Source: Ilex aquifolium
Lineage: Eukaryota > Streptophyta > Magnoliopsida > Aquifoliales > Aquifoliaceae
Direction: 5' to 3'
DNA length: 64,000 bases
NCBI GenBank assembly: GCA_951799425.1
Contig: OX637393.1
Coordinates: 24,136,744-24,200,743, forward strand
The notes below the pieces were generated by a model. That model made no database searches. It was given only the letters and a program-made list of their open reading frames with translations, and had not been told where the DNA came from. Positions 24,527-36,895 of the stretch are shown here, piece by piece. How positions within the stretch are numbered: position 1 is the stretch's first letter; every line of letters begins with the position of its first letter. Position numbers and translations under genes: made by a program.

Positions 24527-25470
24527 GAAGTTATTATGCATACTTCTGTGTAAATAGTAGTACTAACTATTTTGTTGTTTGTTTTGCAGATAAGGGTTTT
24601 ACATTATGGATTTGTTTCATATCCAGCCCTTATTAGCAATTGTCTTTAAATGTTTCTTTATGATGTTATACATTGAGGACAATGTTAAATTTAGGTTGGG
24701 GGGAGAAAACAATCTATAATCATTTTTGTGACTGGCAGACGTTAAAGAACCGAATAACGAGTATTTTTTTTAAATAAATTCAAAAAAATTTCAAAATTTT
24801 TCAAAAAAAAAAGGATGAAAAACTCTTTTGGTTTTGTATGGGTGTGTTACACACTTTTCCAAAGGATATACAGTCTATGATTATGGCAAAAACAAAAGTT
24901 GTGAGAAAGTAAGAAATCTTTAGTAGTCAAGCAAAATCTTTGTGTGGAAAAAGTTCATTTGCTAAACGCCGATGAGCAAATTGGCTCGGTAGTTGTGTAA
25001 AGTGTGGTCGATTAATGCATGTGAGAGAATTTAATCAATGTTCCGAATCAATTTCAGGTCGTGCATTAGATCGTCTTGACTGGATTAAGTTTGGGTAGAG
25101 AAAGGATTACCCTAATATGCTATCTTATTTCAGTCCAATGCTCGCAAGATATGTGTGGCGTGAGATTAATCGGTTCACTGATATTCTCAACTTAGAGGAT
25201 TCTGATTGAAAACTAACCATAGTCAAGAATGTGTAGTTTTAGGATTTTTTGTATAACTTATGTTGTTAGATATGTTATTTGGTGTGTTTGATTTTAAAAA
25301 TTTGTATTTTTATGTTTAAATTAGTATTTTAATGATGATTTATGTTTATAGTTAATGGAGGAATTTTGAATTAATATGGAGTTTTATGACTGTAGGAATC
25401 GTAACTGATAGCTGGGAAAAGGAAATCAGAAAACTGCAGCCAAGGAGGAGCCTGCACGAAAACTAGTGGA
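24527..25470 (+). other. Post-pol region of element A with purine tract
   Basis: ATTGAGGACAATGTT is followed by TTTAGGTTGGGGGGAG (24672-24702), the polypurine tract that Athila elements carry shortly after pol (also at about 30990-31020 in D, minus strand). A TTTGTTTTGCAG acceptor-like sequence lies at 24580-24591. The rest is AT-rich with no open frame that I recognise. Confidence 0.6.
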
Positions 25471-25474
25471 TAAT

Positions 25475-25530
25475 CACCGTCCGGACAGTGGTGGTGGTGT
25501 CCAGAGGTACTTCTTCCTATAAAAATAGTC
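25475..25530 (+). promoter_or_regulatory. Internal promoter-like segment of element A
   Basis: A CACC-GTCCGGAC-A-GTGG palindrome (GTCCGGAC at 25479-25486) and GGTGGTGGTGTCCAGAGG are followed about 30 bp later by a TATA-like TATAAAAA (25518-25525). This copies the palindrome-then-TATA layout of the LTR promoters, but it is internal and lies upstream of a second ORF. Confidence 0.45.
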
Positions 25531-25741
25531 TGTTCGTGAATCAGGCCATTTTGTAGTTCCCTCGCAGCAATTTTTCAAAAAAACAGCAACCCTCACTACA
25601 TTCTCTCCTCAGATTTGCCCTACCCATCAGTTTTTCTTCAATTATGCTCCGATTAAACACTTACCCATACTGTTATATAGACTTTTACCGTTGAAATCTT
25701 GTGAAACCCATATTTTGTCAAGAAAATTTAAGATTATCTTT

Positions 25742-26079
25742 ATGGATCCAAGAAGGAAATCAAGGGCTCGCAAGGATGGTGCATCTTTTAGTTGTCCGAG
25801 GCGAGGAGTCTCTCCATTGCCCCTAGTAATGCCACAAGAAGATGAGCAACCCCAGGTTCAAAATCAGTTTGATAATGATATGTTTAAGAATATTGAGCAA
25901 TAAATCTAGTATGATACTAATTTTTTTTAACTAAAACTATCATTTCGGAAAGGCCTGTGCTTTGTGAAGTTTTGAGCATATTGGGGTTAGACAAAATTTA
26001 GTGGCACCGGGATGGTTGAATTATGTGAAAACTGTGGGTATTGCCTATGAATATGGTATGTGAATTCTATAGTAATGCT
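25742..26079 (+). pseudogene. Start of the Athila 3' (env-like / transposon-protein) ORF remnant of element A
   Basis: ATG at 25742 opens a frame beginning MDPRRKSRARKDG, a basic N-terminus typical of the extra ORF found downstream of pol in Athila elements. It stops at 25901-25903. Beyond that, translated fragments such as TIISERPVLCEVLS resemble the plant retroelement ORF often annotated as putative plant transposon protein. LTR E cuts it off at 26080. Function of this family is not established. Confidence 0.45.
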
Positions 26080-27066
26080 TGATTAACCCTAAATTGTGTG
26101 TAAATTAAAATGATAAGTACTCACTTTTGTAAAAATGAAACAACTAAATATTATGAATTATGTTTTGGGTGTGAATTAAAGTTATTAATAAATTATGTTA
26201 AAGATTGCAGGGTCAAATGCAGAAATACTGGAAAGTACAAGACAATTTTGCAAAGCTGAAAATGACGAAGGACTAAAGTGCAATAAAGAAACTTGGACCA
26301 ATGGGAGCATGACACTTGGACCAATAAGGAAAAGACATGTGTACCAATGGAAGCAAGACAAGTGGCAGCCCAAGACGGCGACACCTAGCATCACTGCAAG
26401 GCACAACCTTCTGGAAGGTTGCGAGGTGGAAGCTCCGGACGGCGACACCCCGCCCTACTGCAAGTCATAACCTTCCTAAAGGGTGTGATGACCTTCCTAA
26501 ACCCTCCCTCCTTGCCGTGCACCTCCCCCTCTATAAATAGGGGCTGAATTCTTACATTTCCTAGAGAAGACAAACACCAAAAACAAAAGCCTTCACACCT
26601 TGCCTCCATTCTCTAGCCTTTCCACACCAAGTCTTCATTTGTTCTTTTTTTCTACATACAGTTACCTCCAACATACAAAATCAGCCCCTTATTCATACAA
26701 AACCAGCCGGCCTCCAAGCTCCAAAGGAAGAACACCTTAGAGAAAGATAGAGAGAAAAGAGAAAGGAATAGCCGGTGTGTGACACCCTTTCCGTATTTCT
26801 ACATTTATGTTGTAATCTTTCTATTCGGACAGTTGAACTGCCGCCACTTTTGTGTCTTGAATGATAATAAAGGTGGTTGTGTTTCAAGTGTTCTTTGTGA
26901 AAGAAGTTATATTTTAATTTCTATTGTAATGAATACTACCCGCACTTCTTGCTTTTCTGTAGTAATGGAGTGTGAATAGTCGTTTATACCCTTCAAACTA
27001 GGGTAAACATATGTATAATATTGCTTAAGTTATGAAAATGCTGATGTTTTATTTATATGTTTATAT

Positions 27067-27112
<46 letters not shown>

Positions 27113-28160
27113 TATATAATAAGACTGACAGTCTAACAACCACGGTGTTCCTATTGGTATGGCTCTGCTTCCACTGGAATACTGAGGATGTTTAACTGGC
27201 GGTTATGTAACCAGCTTTCCTAAGAAGTTGCTGGGTTATGCTATATGTTTATATATATATCTAAATTATATAATAAGACTGACAGTCTAACAACCACGGT
27301 GTTCCTATTGGTATGGCTCTGCTTCCACTGGAATACTGAGGATGTTTAACTGGCGGTTATGTAACCAGCTTTCCTAAGAAGTTGCTGGGTTATGCTATAT
27401 GTCTATATATATATATCTAAATTATATAATAAGACTGACAGTCTAACAACCACGGTGTTCCTATTAGTATGGCTATGCTTCCACTAGAATACTGAGGATG
27501 TTTAACTGGCAGTTATGTAACCAGCTTTCCTAAGAAGTTGTTGGGTTATGCTATACTACCACCAGTTCGCTTAAGACGCGGCTGTGTTATGGTTTATTAT
27601 ATAAACAAGTAACAATCATAACATCAAGGGAATAACTCAAGTAGTCCTCATGAATGGCTTGTCCTTCTGGTTTGCTTGAGTTAATCAATTGAAGGGGATA
27701 TAACCAGCTTTCCTAAGAAGTTGCTGAGTTATTATTTATACCACCAGCTAGCCTAAGAAGCTGCTGTGTTATGATTTATATACATCAGACCTGTCGATTG
27801 ACTTACCAGTAACATGGGAGTTAATTGTGGTGAGGTAGTATTTCCAGTGACTTAAACAATACAAAGCATATGGATCCCTAAACTGAAGGGTATATTTTAT
27901 ATTCCTGTCATCACTCTGCTTTATTTACGCACTTTATTTAATTCATCTTTATCAAGTTAAGCTCACATCACAAGCTATCAAACGATATTCTGCTTCAAAC
28001 AACACCTTTAATATTTTTATTTTATTTTAAGTTTTAAATTACTAAACAACTCTCTGTGGGATCGATACTTGGACTTAAAACCGAGAAAACTACAATTTGA
28101 CCACTTATACTTGGGTGTAAAATAATAACATAATTCAGACACACTAAAAAGTGCGAATCA
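26080..28160 (+). repeat. LTR of Athila element E
   Basis: It starts TGATTAACCCTAAATTGTG and ends AAAAGTGCGAATCA directly before a perfect tRNA-Asp primer site. TATA box TATAAATA at 26532-26539. Upstream are ACGGCGACACC words (26374 and 26440) and an inverted repeat AACCTTC-TG-GAAGGTT (26405-26420). A hairpin CTTGG-ACTTAAAA-CCGAG lies at 28068-28085. Length is 2,081 bp, inflated by an internal tandem repeat. No second copy of this LTR was found, so E is either a remnant of a full element invaded by D or the 5' end of a deleted element. The 5 bp before it are ATGCT; no partner duplication was seen. Confidence 0.8.
27068..27560 (+). repeat. (AT)n run and three 155-bp tandem units in LTR E
   Basis: A pure AT run (about 27068-27108) is followed by three copies of a unit containing AAGACTGACAGTCTAACAACC, with unit starts at about 27121, 27275 and 27431 (period 154-156 bp). 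Each carries GACTGACAGTC, a palindrome around one base, and ends GTTGCTGGGTTATGCTATA. Partial copies of the CAGCTTTCCTAAGAAG part continue to about 27770. Confidence 0.88.
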
Positions 28161-28273
28161 AGTTTTTGGCGCCGTTGCCGGGGAGTTAAGGTAATTAAAA
28201 AAATAAAATAAAATAAAATAAAATATAAAATTAAAATTAAAATAATATTTATAAAAAAAAAAAAAAACTTTAA
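28161..28273 (+). other. Primer binding site and start of internal region of element E
   Basis: TTTTTGGCGCCGTTGCCGGGGA (from 28163) matches the 3' end of plant tRNA-Asp and is the usual Athila primer site. It is followed by about 80 bp of AAAAT-type low complexity, then an abrupt join to the truncated LTR of element D. Confidence 0.85.
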
Positions 28274-29200
28274 ATGAAGCAATGCTAACACTTCAAACGT
28301 GGAATAACCAGTTATTTATTCGCAGGGAAACTCAAGCAATCGATGTACGTGGCACAACAACTCAGGAGTTTTTACAGAATAAAAACTTTACTAAAAGATC
28401 AGAAATTAAGTTAACATAATATCATAAATCATTAAGTGCAAAGTCAATGATAATACCGTACTTCACTGAGAGGTTTTCCCTTAGCTCTAGCTTAGCCTTC
28501 TAGCCAGACATGATAAAAGAATTGCAAAATACACTGAAGAATTCGTGAGCAAAAAAAATCCCCCCTCTCTCAATAGATGAGAGCCCTTATTTATAGTAAA
28601 ATAAATCCTAAGTACAGGTTGGAAGGAATTCCTTTCCCAAAAAGGAGTATTGTAAGGTCAAATCCCGTGCATAAATTTTGGGGCCCGCGGGTACAAAATC
28701 TGTCCATATTTCGAGCTTGAATTTCGCATATTTAGAGGCTGATTCACGGAAGTTTTGTGAAATACACTTTTGTAGCTCTTGGAGTATTCTTTCCAACCCC
28801 GCAAAAATCAAGTCAATCCGATATTGGAGTCAAAAGTTATGACTGAAATACTGAAGACGTGTCAAATCCTTGTATTTTAGGAAACTTTCCTAATCCAACT
28901 TTAAATGAGTTTTATTCTAATTTGGACTCTTCTAAGGATTAAAATGCTGATTTATCTTCAAGTCTTCCTATCTCAATCTTGACTCTTCAATCCTTATCAA
29001 TTTTGATTCTTCCTCTAGTGATTGCTTCACTTGCATTATCCATTATTACTTTAAATCAACTAATTTACCTGCAAAATAAATTAAACAACTAGAAAAAGTA
29101 TCAAATTAGAAAATCAAGGAATTTAACACATTTAATCACAAATAATATGCAATTAACCAATCATTAATTATAATAAAATATCACTTTTGATGGTTAATCA
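28274..29200 (-). repeat. 3' LTR of element D (end truncated)
   Basis: On the minus strand it begins TGATTAACCATCAAAAG right after the purine tract GGTTGGGGGGTG. TATA box on the minus strand at 28595-28588. Upstream of it lie two perfect palindromes, AAGGAATTCCTT (28623-28634) and CCCGCGGG (28684-28691). The copy stops at 28274, where the intact partner continues for another about 375 bp to 36896. Confidence 0.85.
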
Positions 29201-31194
29201 CACCCCCCAACCTGAATATTACTAGTCCCTAGTAATACATGAATCCTAAAATCTAAAAACTAAAAACAAAATATCCTAATAAAATAAAACAAAAATCCAC
29301 TTTCGTAGGTCTCACGATTGCATTTAGCATATGCAACAAGCCTTTAAACCCCTAGGTTTCCCCTAGTGGACGAGTATAGTCTCGTGAAGGTTTCCAGAGA
29401 TGAGACCCACAAACATCAACCTGTAATCAAATATCTAAATAATAATTTTATAACATAAATTGCTACCACAATATAAAAATTCTAAGATGCAAACTTTTTT
29501 ATAAGCTCATGCAAAACAAAATATAGAATTATACGCTATATAAATGTATGCACTTATCATGTTCCCATATAAAATCGTGTGTAGTGTGAACTAACTATAC
29601 CAAGTCAATAACTTATTCGATAATCACCTCTACAACTATCAACTATTCGTCTCAATGCCAAATCTCACTGGATAATTCACTCATAAAAGATTCTCTCATA
29701 TTATAGTGATTATTCCCTCAAATATCACATGTGAGAAGAAGATATTTAAGTCAAAAACAAAATAATGCTCACATGTCTATTAAAAAGAACCGTAATCCAA
29801 AAGAAAAGGATTTGACATAGTCTCATAAAAGGAAATCAACACACAATAAATAAATAATCATCATTCTCTTCCTTATTCACACAAGTTATGCATCAATCAA
29901 TACACTCTTGAGATCAAATAGGTCTTTATTTAAGGTTGTAATGGGGCCTTGGGATTAGGGTTTTGAAACAAAGAATATTCAAGAATTCAAAAGACTATCC
30001 CGAGAGAACATGTACATTACACAACCAAACTTCTTTCCATAGTCTTTCACTCTCCATCCTTTAGAAGCACAATTTACATCACTTGCTCATATTTTTTTTC
30101 TTTTCAAACACATGCTTGCTATTTTTTTCTCTTTTTTTTTTTTTTTTCAATCTGTTTTTTTTTCACAACTAGACATATTGTCTTTCTTTTTTTTTTTTTT
30201 TTTTTTCAACAAGACATCTAATGTAAATATTCACAAGTATGTAAAACTCTTTTTTTTCTTAACCAACATCTCCCAAATTACATAAACAATAAAAGTTTAA
30301 TCTCAGGATAACCAAGGGTAAAAGATATTATTTTTTTCTCATTGGCTTGGTTATTATATGTTAGGTATAAGAAATAAAATTTTGCTTTAAAGGCTCAATC
30401 ATGGTTTCTAGGGATAATAATATTCAAAGAATAAGGTTTAGGCTCAAATAATGACAAAGATGGCCTAAAATCATATCTCAAGAGCTTTTGATAATACACT
30501 TCTCATGCAAATAATTCAAAGTCAAGCAATCATTCACAATATTGGTGTTAACCAAAACAACAATAATGAGACTATTGAAGGAGATTAGCTGAATAAAAAT
30601 ATTTTTATTGAGTAAATGTAAATAACCCTCCAAGAAAGATTGGAACAAAACTCACTAGGGTTTTTATGCATCTCCACTATATGTTTCAAGTTCTCAAAGT
30701 AAAATACCTAACAAATTTTCAACTTGGTAAAGTCTAAAGTGCACAAATTGTGAGTTTTTATAAGAACATGATATGGAATACAAAAATATAGAATAAAATT
30801 CTATGTAATGTTTAAACAGTTACAAATTTAAAGTTAAGCAAATTATTTCTATATTGTGGTATCAAATTATGCATAAAAATGTTATTTAAATATTTAATAA
30901 CCAACAATTTTTTTTATATTTTTTTTAGCAAAGTAAATAAACTAAAAAAAATAAACTAGGAATTTTCACAACAAAAAGCATACTCATACCCCCCAACCTA
31001 AATCCAACATTGTCCTCAATGTAAAAATAAATATCTTATTGCTCAGTAAAAATAATGAATAAAGATCAAAGGGATAGGAATATCTGGTGCTGCAACAACT
31101 CAAAAACCTAAAAATAAAAGACTTAACAAAAAAAAAAAAAATGTTAAATAAAAGAAAATATTATACAACAATTGGGTTGATTGTTAGAGATGAA
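29201..31194 (-). other. 3' noncoding region and purine tracts of element D
   Basis: The purine tract GGTTGGGGGGTG directly precedes the 3' LTR (29201-29212, minus strand). A second one, TTTAGGTTGGGGGGTATG, lies at about 30988-31005, after ATTGAGGACAATGTTGG. In between are poly-T runs (about 30110-30205) and no open frame; an env-like ORF is absent here. The block around 29320-29410 is homologous, in inverted orientation, to 38780-38890. Confidence 0.75.
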
Positions 31195-34100
31195 TCATTC
31201 ATAGTGGGGATCCACCAACCCGATGGATTCCACTTCTACTATACCTCCCTCCAAGAATGGTTTCAATCTCTGTCCGTTAACTTTAAAAGTATTCTCATTC
31301 TTGGGATTTTCTATCTCCACTATTCCATAAGGAAAAACTTCTTTAACAATATACGGACCACTCCATCTAGTTCGAAGTTTTCCTTTGAAAATTTGTAATC
31401 TAGAATTATACAAAAGAACTTTTTGTGAAGGTGTAAAAGTTTTACGTAAAATATTTTTATCATGGAATACCTTCATTCGCTCTTTGCTAATCCTAGAATT
31501 CTCATAAGCCTCGTTCCGAATCTCGTCAAGCTCATTTAACTGTAATTTTCGTAAGGTGCCAGCTTTGTCCAAACTAAAATTAAATATCTTAATGACCCAA
31601 TATGCTTTATGTTCCAATTCCACAGGTAAGTGACAAGCTTTTCCATACACCAATCTATACGGAGACATGCCAATCGGGGTTTTGTAAGCCGTACGGTATG
31701 CCCATAACGCATCAATTAGTCGTAATGACCAATTTTTACGATCAGGGTTAACCGTTTTTTCCAAAATATAAGAAATCTCCCGATTGGCTAACTCTGCTTG
31801 ACCACTTGTCTGTGGGTGATAGGGAGTTGCAACTTTATGTGTTACACCGTATTTTTTCATTAAAGCTTCAAAAGGTTTATTACAAAAATGCAATCCCCCA
31901 TCACTAAAAATGGCTCGAGGTATACCAAATCTAGACAAAATATTTTCTTTTAAAAATTTTAAAACAACTTTATGATCATTTGTCCGACATGGTATAGCCT
32001 CGACCCATTTAGAAACATAGTCTACGGCCACTAAAATATACATGTATCCAAAAGATGGGGGAAAATGTCCAATGAAATCTATGCCCCAACAATCAAAAAT
32101 TTCTATTATCAAAATTGGATTTAGAGGCATCATATTTCTACGGGTTAATTCCCCCAGTTTTTGGCATCGCTCACACACCTTACAAAAATTATATGCATCC
32201 TTAAAAATTGTCGGCCAATAAAATCCGCACTGCAAAACCTTTGCAGCGGTCTTTTTCATAGAAAAGTAGCCTCCACATGCTCCCGAATGACAACAAGATA
32301 GAATGCTACTTACCTCATCATCGGGCACACATCTCCGGATAATTTGATCTGAGCAATACTTGAAAAGGTATGGGTCATCCCAGAAAAATCTTTTTACTTC
32401 AGTTAGAAATTTCCTCTTATCTACAGCAGTCCAAGCTGGTGGCATATTACATGTAACAAGAAAATTCACAATGTCAGCAAACCATGGTAGCGAAGAAACT
32501 GCCAACAACTGTTCGTCAAGGAAAGTGTCTTTGATTGACATTGTCTCAATGGGTATATCACTCACCAGTCTAAACAAATGGTCAGCCACTACATTCTCTA
32601 CCCCTTTTTTATCTTTAATGGTTATATCAAATTCTTGGAGTAGGAGGATCCACCTAAGCAATCTTGGTTTGACATCTTTCTTTGTCAGTAAACATTTAAG
32701 AGCTGCATGGTCTGTGAAAATGACAATGGGAGATCCTACTAAATATGACCTAAATTTGTCTAGTGCAAATACTATTGCCAGTAACTCCTTTTCTGCGGTA
32801 GAATAATTCATCTGTGCACTATTTAAAGTTCGACTGACATAATAGATGATGACATGTGGCCTTTTCTCATTCCTTTGTCCTAAAACTGCCCCTACGGCAT
32901 AGTCACTGGCATCACACATAATTTCAAAAGGAAGACTCCAATTCGGGGGTTGCATAATTGGAGCAGTGACGAGCATGCCTTTTAGCTTATCAAAAGCCTC
33001 TTGGCATAACTCATCCCACTCAAAAGGTATATCCTTCCCTAGGAGATTGCAAAGTGGTCTAGATATAGAACTAAAATTTCTTATAAATCTCCTATAAAAA
33101 CCAGCATGACCCAAAAAAGATCTAACATCCTTGAGGGTTTTGGGAGAAGGTAAATTGACAATTAATTCTATCTTAGCTCTATCTACCTGGATTCCCTCAG
33201 ATGAGACAATGTGAACAAGAACAATTCCCTTTCGAACCATGAAGTGGCATTTCTCCCAGTTAAGTACCAGGTTCTTTTCTTCACATCTTATAAGCACTTT
33301 CTCAAGGTTAGATAAACAGTCATCATAGGAATCACCAAAGATAGTAAAATCATCCATAAAAACTTCAAGAAAACGTTCAACCATATCACTAAAAATACTA
33401 AGCATACACCTTTGAAAAGTCGCTGGTGCATTGCAGAGTCCAAAGGGCATCATTCGATAAGCAAAGGTGCCAAAAGGACAAGTAAATGTGGTTTTCTCTT
33501 GGTCCTCTAGGGCAATTTCAATTTGGTTATATCCTGAATAACCATCTAAAAAACAATAATACAAATGTGAAGCCACCCTTTCTAAGATTTGATCCATGAA
33601 AGGCAAAGGGAAGTGATATTTTCTAGTTACAGAATTTAATTTTCTGTAGTCAATGCACATTCTCCAACCAGTAACTGTCCTAGTTGGCACAAGTTCATTA
33701 TTTTCATTAGCAACTACAGTGACTCCAGATTTCTTAGGAACTACCTGTGTGGGGCTTACCCATTTGCTATCTGCAATAGGGTAAATAATTCCTATGTCTA
33801 ACAATTTCAACACTTCCTTCTTTACAACTTCTTTCATATGTGGATTTAGTCTACGTTGCATTTCCCTAGATGTTTTAGCATTATCTTTCAAATAAATCTT
33901 GTGAGTGCAAACCAATGGACTAATTCCTTTTATATCAGCTAAAGTCCATCCAATTGCATTTTTATGCTCTCTAAGAAGTTGTAATAACATACCTTCCTGT
34001 GCTGAATTTAATTGAGAAGAGATTATTACCGGATAAGTTGCATCATCTCCTAAAAATGCATACTTTAACTCAACCGGTAGCTGCTTGAGGTCAAGCTTGG

Positions 34101-35886
34101 GCGCTTTCTCACTGGATGGGATTGGTGTGTCAATTCTTGGTGGAAGCTCCTCAAATTTCTGTCTCAACTCTTTCATTTCAAGTACCTGTAAAGAGTCTAA
34201 CAAATCAGTTGAAACAGAAATTTCAGAATTATTTTCATCTATCTCTATCATAGAAGATTGTTCAAGCAAGCATGCTTCATGTGGATCAAATAGAGAAGAA
34301 TCATATACTCTGCTTGGAACAAGAGACTCAATCATATTAACTTCGTGCACATCCTCATCAACATTCCCTGGTTGTTTGCACACATGAAAAATATTGAGCT
34401 CTAATGTCATATTCCCAAAAGTTAATTTCATCACACCATTCCTGCAATTAATTAAAGCATTTGAAGTTGCTAGGAATGGTCTGCCTAAAATAACAGGAAT
34501 TTGAGCATTAGCATTTAATACAGGTTGAGTATCCAAAATTATAAAATCCACAGGAAAATAAAATTTATCAACCTGCACAAAGACATCCTCCACCATACCC
34601 CTTGGTATTTTTATTGATCTGTCAGCTAATTGGAGTGTAACTGAAGTGGGTTTTAACTCATCTAACCCTAATTGTTCATATACTGAATAAGGGAGCAAGT
34701 TCACACTAGCTCCAAGATCCAGTAAGGCTTGTTCAATTCTGTGGTTGCCTATGACACAAGAAATGGTAGGACAACCTGAGTCTTTATACTTTGGTGGAGT
34801 GTTATGCTGTATGATGGGGGATACCTGCTCAGTTAAAAATGCCTTCTTTTGCACATTCAATTTCCTTTTGACAGTGCATAATTCTTTCAAAAATTTTGCA
34901 TAAGAAGGTATTTGTTTAATGACATCCAACAAGGGAATATTAATTTTTACCTGCTTAAAAATCTCTAACATATCATTATGCATATGAGGCTTAGTAGAAG
35001 TAAGCAATCTCTGTGGGAATGGTGCAGGAGGGACATACTTCTCAGGCTCACTAACTTTAGAAGGGTTAAGTTTATCATCTCTCTCCATAGGTTTTGAAAT
35101 TTTCTCAACTTTTTGGGTTTTAGAAAAAATGATTTTATCAATTTCTTTCCCACTACGGAGTGTGGTGATAGACTTTACCTGTTCATGCTCGGTATTAGGA
35201 GTGCCATCGTCATTCACAAAAAATTGGCCCTGTGGATTTGGTTGTGGTTGTGCTGGGAACTTACCTTTTTCCTGATGACAAGGGTCAATAGTCAGTTTAG
35301 TGATTGCACTCCTAATATCATTTAGAGCCTGTGTGGTTTGATTTATGAGATCATCAATGGCCTGAGTAGTTTGTCTATTATAACTGGTCTGACTCTGCAT
35401 GAACTGTGTCAGTGCTTCATCCATACTTCTCTTAGGGGGTGGGACATAAGGTGCAACATTGGAGGAATTTTGTTGAGGTGGTTGTGATGCATGATTTTCA
35501 TTCCTCCAACTAAAATTTGGATGATTCTTCCACCCCGGATTGTATGTATTTGAATAAGGATTATTATAAGGTTTTGAAAAATTGTTTGCAACATTTACTT
35601 GATCATGCAAAACTTCTTTTAAAACAGGCAATGTTGGACACTGTTTAACTGGGTGTCCAGGGGTGTCACAAAAGCTACAAACTTCCTCAACAGGTATTGT
35701 GTCAACCTCATTAACCCTTTTATATTCCATGGCTTCTACCCTCCTAGCTAAGGTGGCAATCCTAGCCCCAATGTCATCTTCCTCCTTCAACTGATACTTA
35801 CCCCCACCAGATGATGATGATTGTGCAGTTTTACCTTTAGATGATTCCTGGGATGTAGTGTCCCAAGATTGTGCACTCTCTGCTAA
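31195..35886 (-). CDS. Athila gag-C/pol polyprotein of element D (open frame)
   Basis: An uninterrupted frame of about 1,560 codons has no ATG at its start (it is bounded by a TAA at 35889-35887), so it must have been read from gag. Counting from the TTG codon at 35790, I see a CCHC knuckle (C38, C41, H46, C51), the YNPGW and HPNFSW motifs of Athila gag, protease D358-L-G-A-S, reverse transcriptase with YRKLNS (715-720) and F-M-DD-F (811-815), RNase H with DASDY (960) and FTDHAALK (1025), then integrase. The integrase zinc motif has H1168, Tyr instead of the second His at 1175, C1206 and C1209. The catalytic triad D1238, D1297, E1333 keeps the 35-residue spacing. No chromodomain, as usual for Athila. 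The frame is intact, but the His-to-Tyr change and the gag lesions probably disable it. Confidence 0.92.
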   Translation of the reverse strand, partial: LAESAQSWDTTSQESSKGKTAQSSSSGGGKYQLKEEDDIGARIATLARRVEAMEYKRVNEVDTIPVEEVCSFCDTPGHPVKQCPTLPVLKEVLHDQVNVANNFSKPYNNPYSNTYNPGWKNHPNFSWRNENHASQPPQQNSSNVAPYVPPPKRSMDEALTQFMQSQTSYNRQTTQAIDDLINQTTQALNDIRSAITKLTIDPCHQEKGKFPAQPQPNPQGQFFVNDDGTPNTEHEQVKSITTLRSGKEIDKIIFSKTQKVEKISKPMERDDKLNPSKVSEPEKYVPPAPFPQRLLTSTKPHMHNDMLEIFKQVKINIPLLDVIKQIPSYAKFLKELCTVKRKLNVQKKAFLTEQVSPIIQHNTPPKYKDSGCPTISCVIGNHRIEQALLDLGASVNLLPYSVYEQLGLDELKPTSVTLQLADRSIKIPRGMVEDVFVQVDKFYFPVDFIILDTQPVLNANAQIPVILGRPFLATSNALINCRNGVMKLTFGNMTLELNIFHVCKQPGNVDEDVHEVNMIESLVPSRVYDSSLFDPHEACLLEQSSMIEIDENNSEISVSTDLLDSLQVLEMKELRQKFEELPPRIDTPIPSSEKAPKLDLKQLPVELKYAFLGDDATYPVIISSQLNSAQEGMLLQLLREHKNAIGWTLADIKGISPLVCTHKIYLKDNAKTSREMQRRLNPHMKEVVKKEVLKLLDIGIIYPIADSKWVSPTQVVPKKSGVTVVANENNELVPTRTVTGWRMCIDYRKLNSVTRKYHFPLPFMDQILERVASHLYYCFLDGYSGYNQIEIALEDQEKTTFTCPFGTFAYRMMPFGLCNAPATFQRCMLSIFSDMVERFLEVFMDDFTIFGDSYDDCLSNLEKVLIRCEEKNLVLNWEKCHFMVRKGIVLVHIVSSEGIQVDRAKIELIVNLPSPKTLKDVRSFLGHAGFYRRFIRNFSSISRPLCNLLGKDIPFEWDELCQEAFDKLKGMLVTAPIMQPPNWSLPFEIMCDASDYAVGAVLGQRNEKRPHVIIYYVSRTLNSAQMNYSTAEKELLAIVFALDKFRSYLVGSPIVIFTDHAALKCLLTKKDVKPRLLRWILLLQEFDITIKDKKGVENVVADHLFRLVSDIPIETMSIKDTFLDEQLLAVSSLPWFADIVNFLVTCNMPPAWTAVDKRKFLTEVKRFFWDDPYLFKYCSDQIIRRCVPDDEVSSILSCCHSGACGGYFSMKKTAAKVLQCGFYWPTIFKDAYNFCKVCERCQKLGELTRRNMMPLNPILIIEIFDCWGIDFIGHFPPSFGYMYILVAVDYVSKWVEAIPCRTNDHKVVLKFLKENILSRFGIPRAIFSDGGLHFCNKPFEALMKKYGVTHKVATPYHPQTSGQAELANREISYILEKTVNPDRKNWSLRLIDALWAYRTAYKTPIGMSPYRLVYGKACHLPVELEHKAYWVIKIFNFSLDKAGTLRKLQLNELDEIRNEAYENSRISKERMKVFHDKNILRKTFTPSQKVLLYNSRLQIFKGKLRTRWSGPYIVKEVFPYGIVEIENPKNENTFKVNGQRLKPFLEGGIVEVESIGLVDPHYE

Positions 35887-36716
35887 TTAATCTAAATAGT
35901 CAAAAGCATCATCTGGTTCCTTATTCATAAAATCACCATTACACATCATCTCAATAAATTGACGCAACTGTGGACCTAAACCCTCATAAAAGAAATTTAT
36001 CACGCGCCAGCTTTCATAACCATGATGTGGACAAGATGCAAGAAGGTCTTTAATCTTTCCCAACTTTGATAAAAATTTTCAGACTCCTTTTGAGAAAAAT
36101 TCATTATTTGTCTTTTTAAAGAATTTGTGCGATGTGTGGGAAAAAATTTCTTTAAAAACTATTTCTGCATCTCTTGCCATGTACCTATAGACCTAGACCT
36201 TAACGAATATAACCAAGTTTTAGCTTTTTCCTTTAATGAAAAAGGAAATAACTTCAGCCTGACTGTATCCATTGCAACATTCTGGTCATGGAATGTAGCA
36301 CATACATCCCCAAATTCTCTGATGTGCAAATATGAGTTTTCTTCACCTATACCCAGGAATTTTGGAAGTAATTGAATCATGTCAGGTTTGAAAACAAAAT
36401 TAATAGCATTCAATGGAAAAATGATGCATGACGGTTCAGTGAGTAGTACAGGTTGTAGATATTCACGCAAAGTCCTACCCTGATTAACATTCAAATTATC
36501 CACATCATTCTCATCATGATTGCTTACTCTATCAATATGGTCCTCATGTGCGGGAAATTCATTCTGCCTATTAATGTTAGGATTAGCAGCCATTGTGTGC
36601 ACAGAAAAATTTAAATCAGATGAACCAAATAGATTTCCAAACAGAGTATCTAAATCTTCTCTTATTAATCGTCCACTCAAATCACGATGCCAAGAGCTCA
36701 TAAAACAACTAAACAA
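35887..36716 (-). pseudogene. gag 5' part of element D with two stops and a frameshift
   Basis: ATG at 36716 (or an internal Met) opens 185 codons of Athila gag, with the capsid-like segment ATFHDQNVAMDTVRLKLFPF and AKTWLYSLRSRSIGTWQEM. It ends at a TAG (36161-36159) inside an otherwise conserved block. Homology to the gag of element H continues past it (KKFFP, RQIMNFS). A single-base loss near 36060 shifts the frame, and a TAA at 35889-35887 separates it from the open pol frame. Gag normally forms the particle that packages the RNA; this copy could not. Confidence 0.8.
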
Positions 36717-36872
36717 ACTAAATAAAATAGAAATCTAAATAAATAAATAACGAAAAGTAAATAAAATGCCAGAAAATAAGAATAAAAGAAATTGGAACGA
36801 AGTTACCGGTTTTCCGACGAATCACAAATACCGAAAACCTTAAACGATGTGATGACTTCTTGTTTTTCAATT

Positions 36873-36895
36873 CCCCGGCAACGGCGCCAAAAACT
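36873..36895 (-). other. Primer binding site of element D
   Basis: On the minus strand AGTTTTTGGCGCCGTTGCCG (from 36895) directly follows the 5' LTR. It is a perfect Athila tRNA-Asp site. Confidence 0.9.

Noticed and set aside
24689-24702. Purine tract GGTTGGGGGGAG as the border of a 3' LTR
   Set aside because: No LTR start follows; the same tract occurs after pol in D, about 1.8 kb before its true LTR-adjacent purine tract.
26195-26540. Frames of 91 and 67 codons in LTR E
   Set aside because: They lie in U3 before the TATA box; compositional shadows.
32360-32806. 148-codon plus-strand frame
   Set aside because: It lies antisense within the well-supported pol frame of element D, so it is a shadow.
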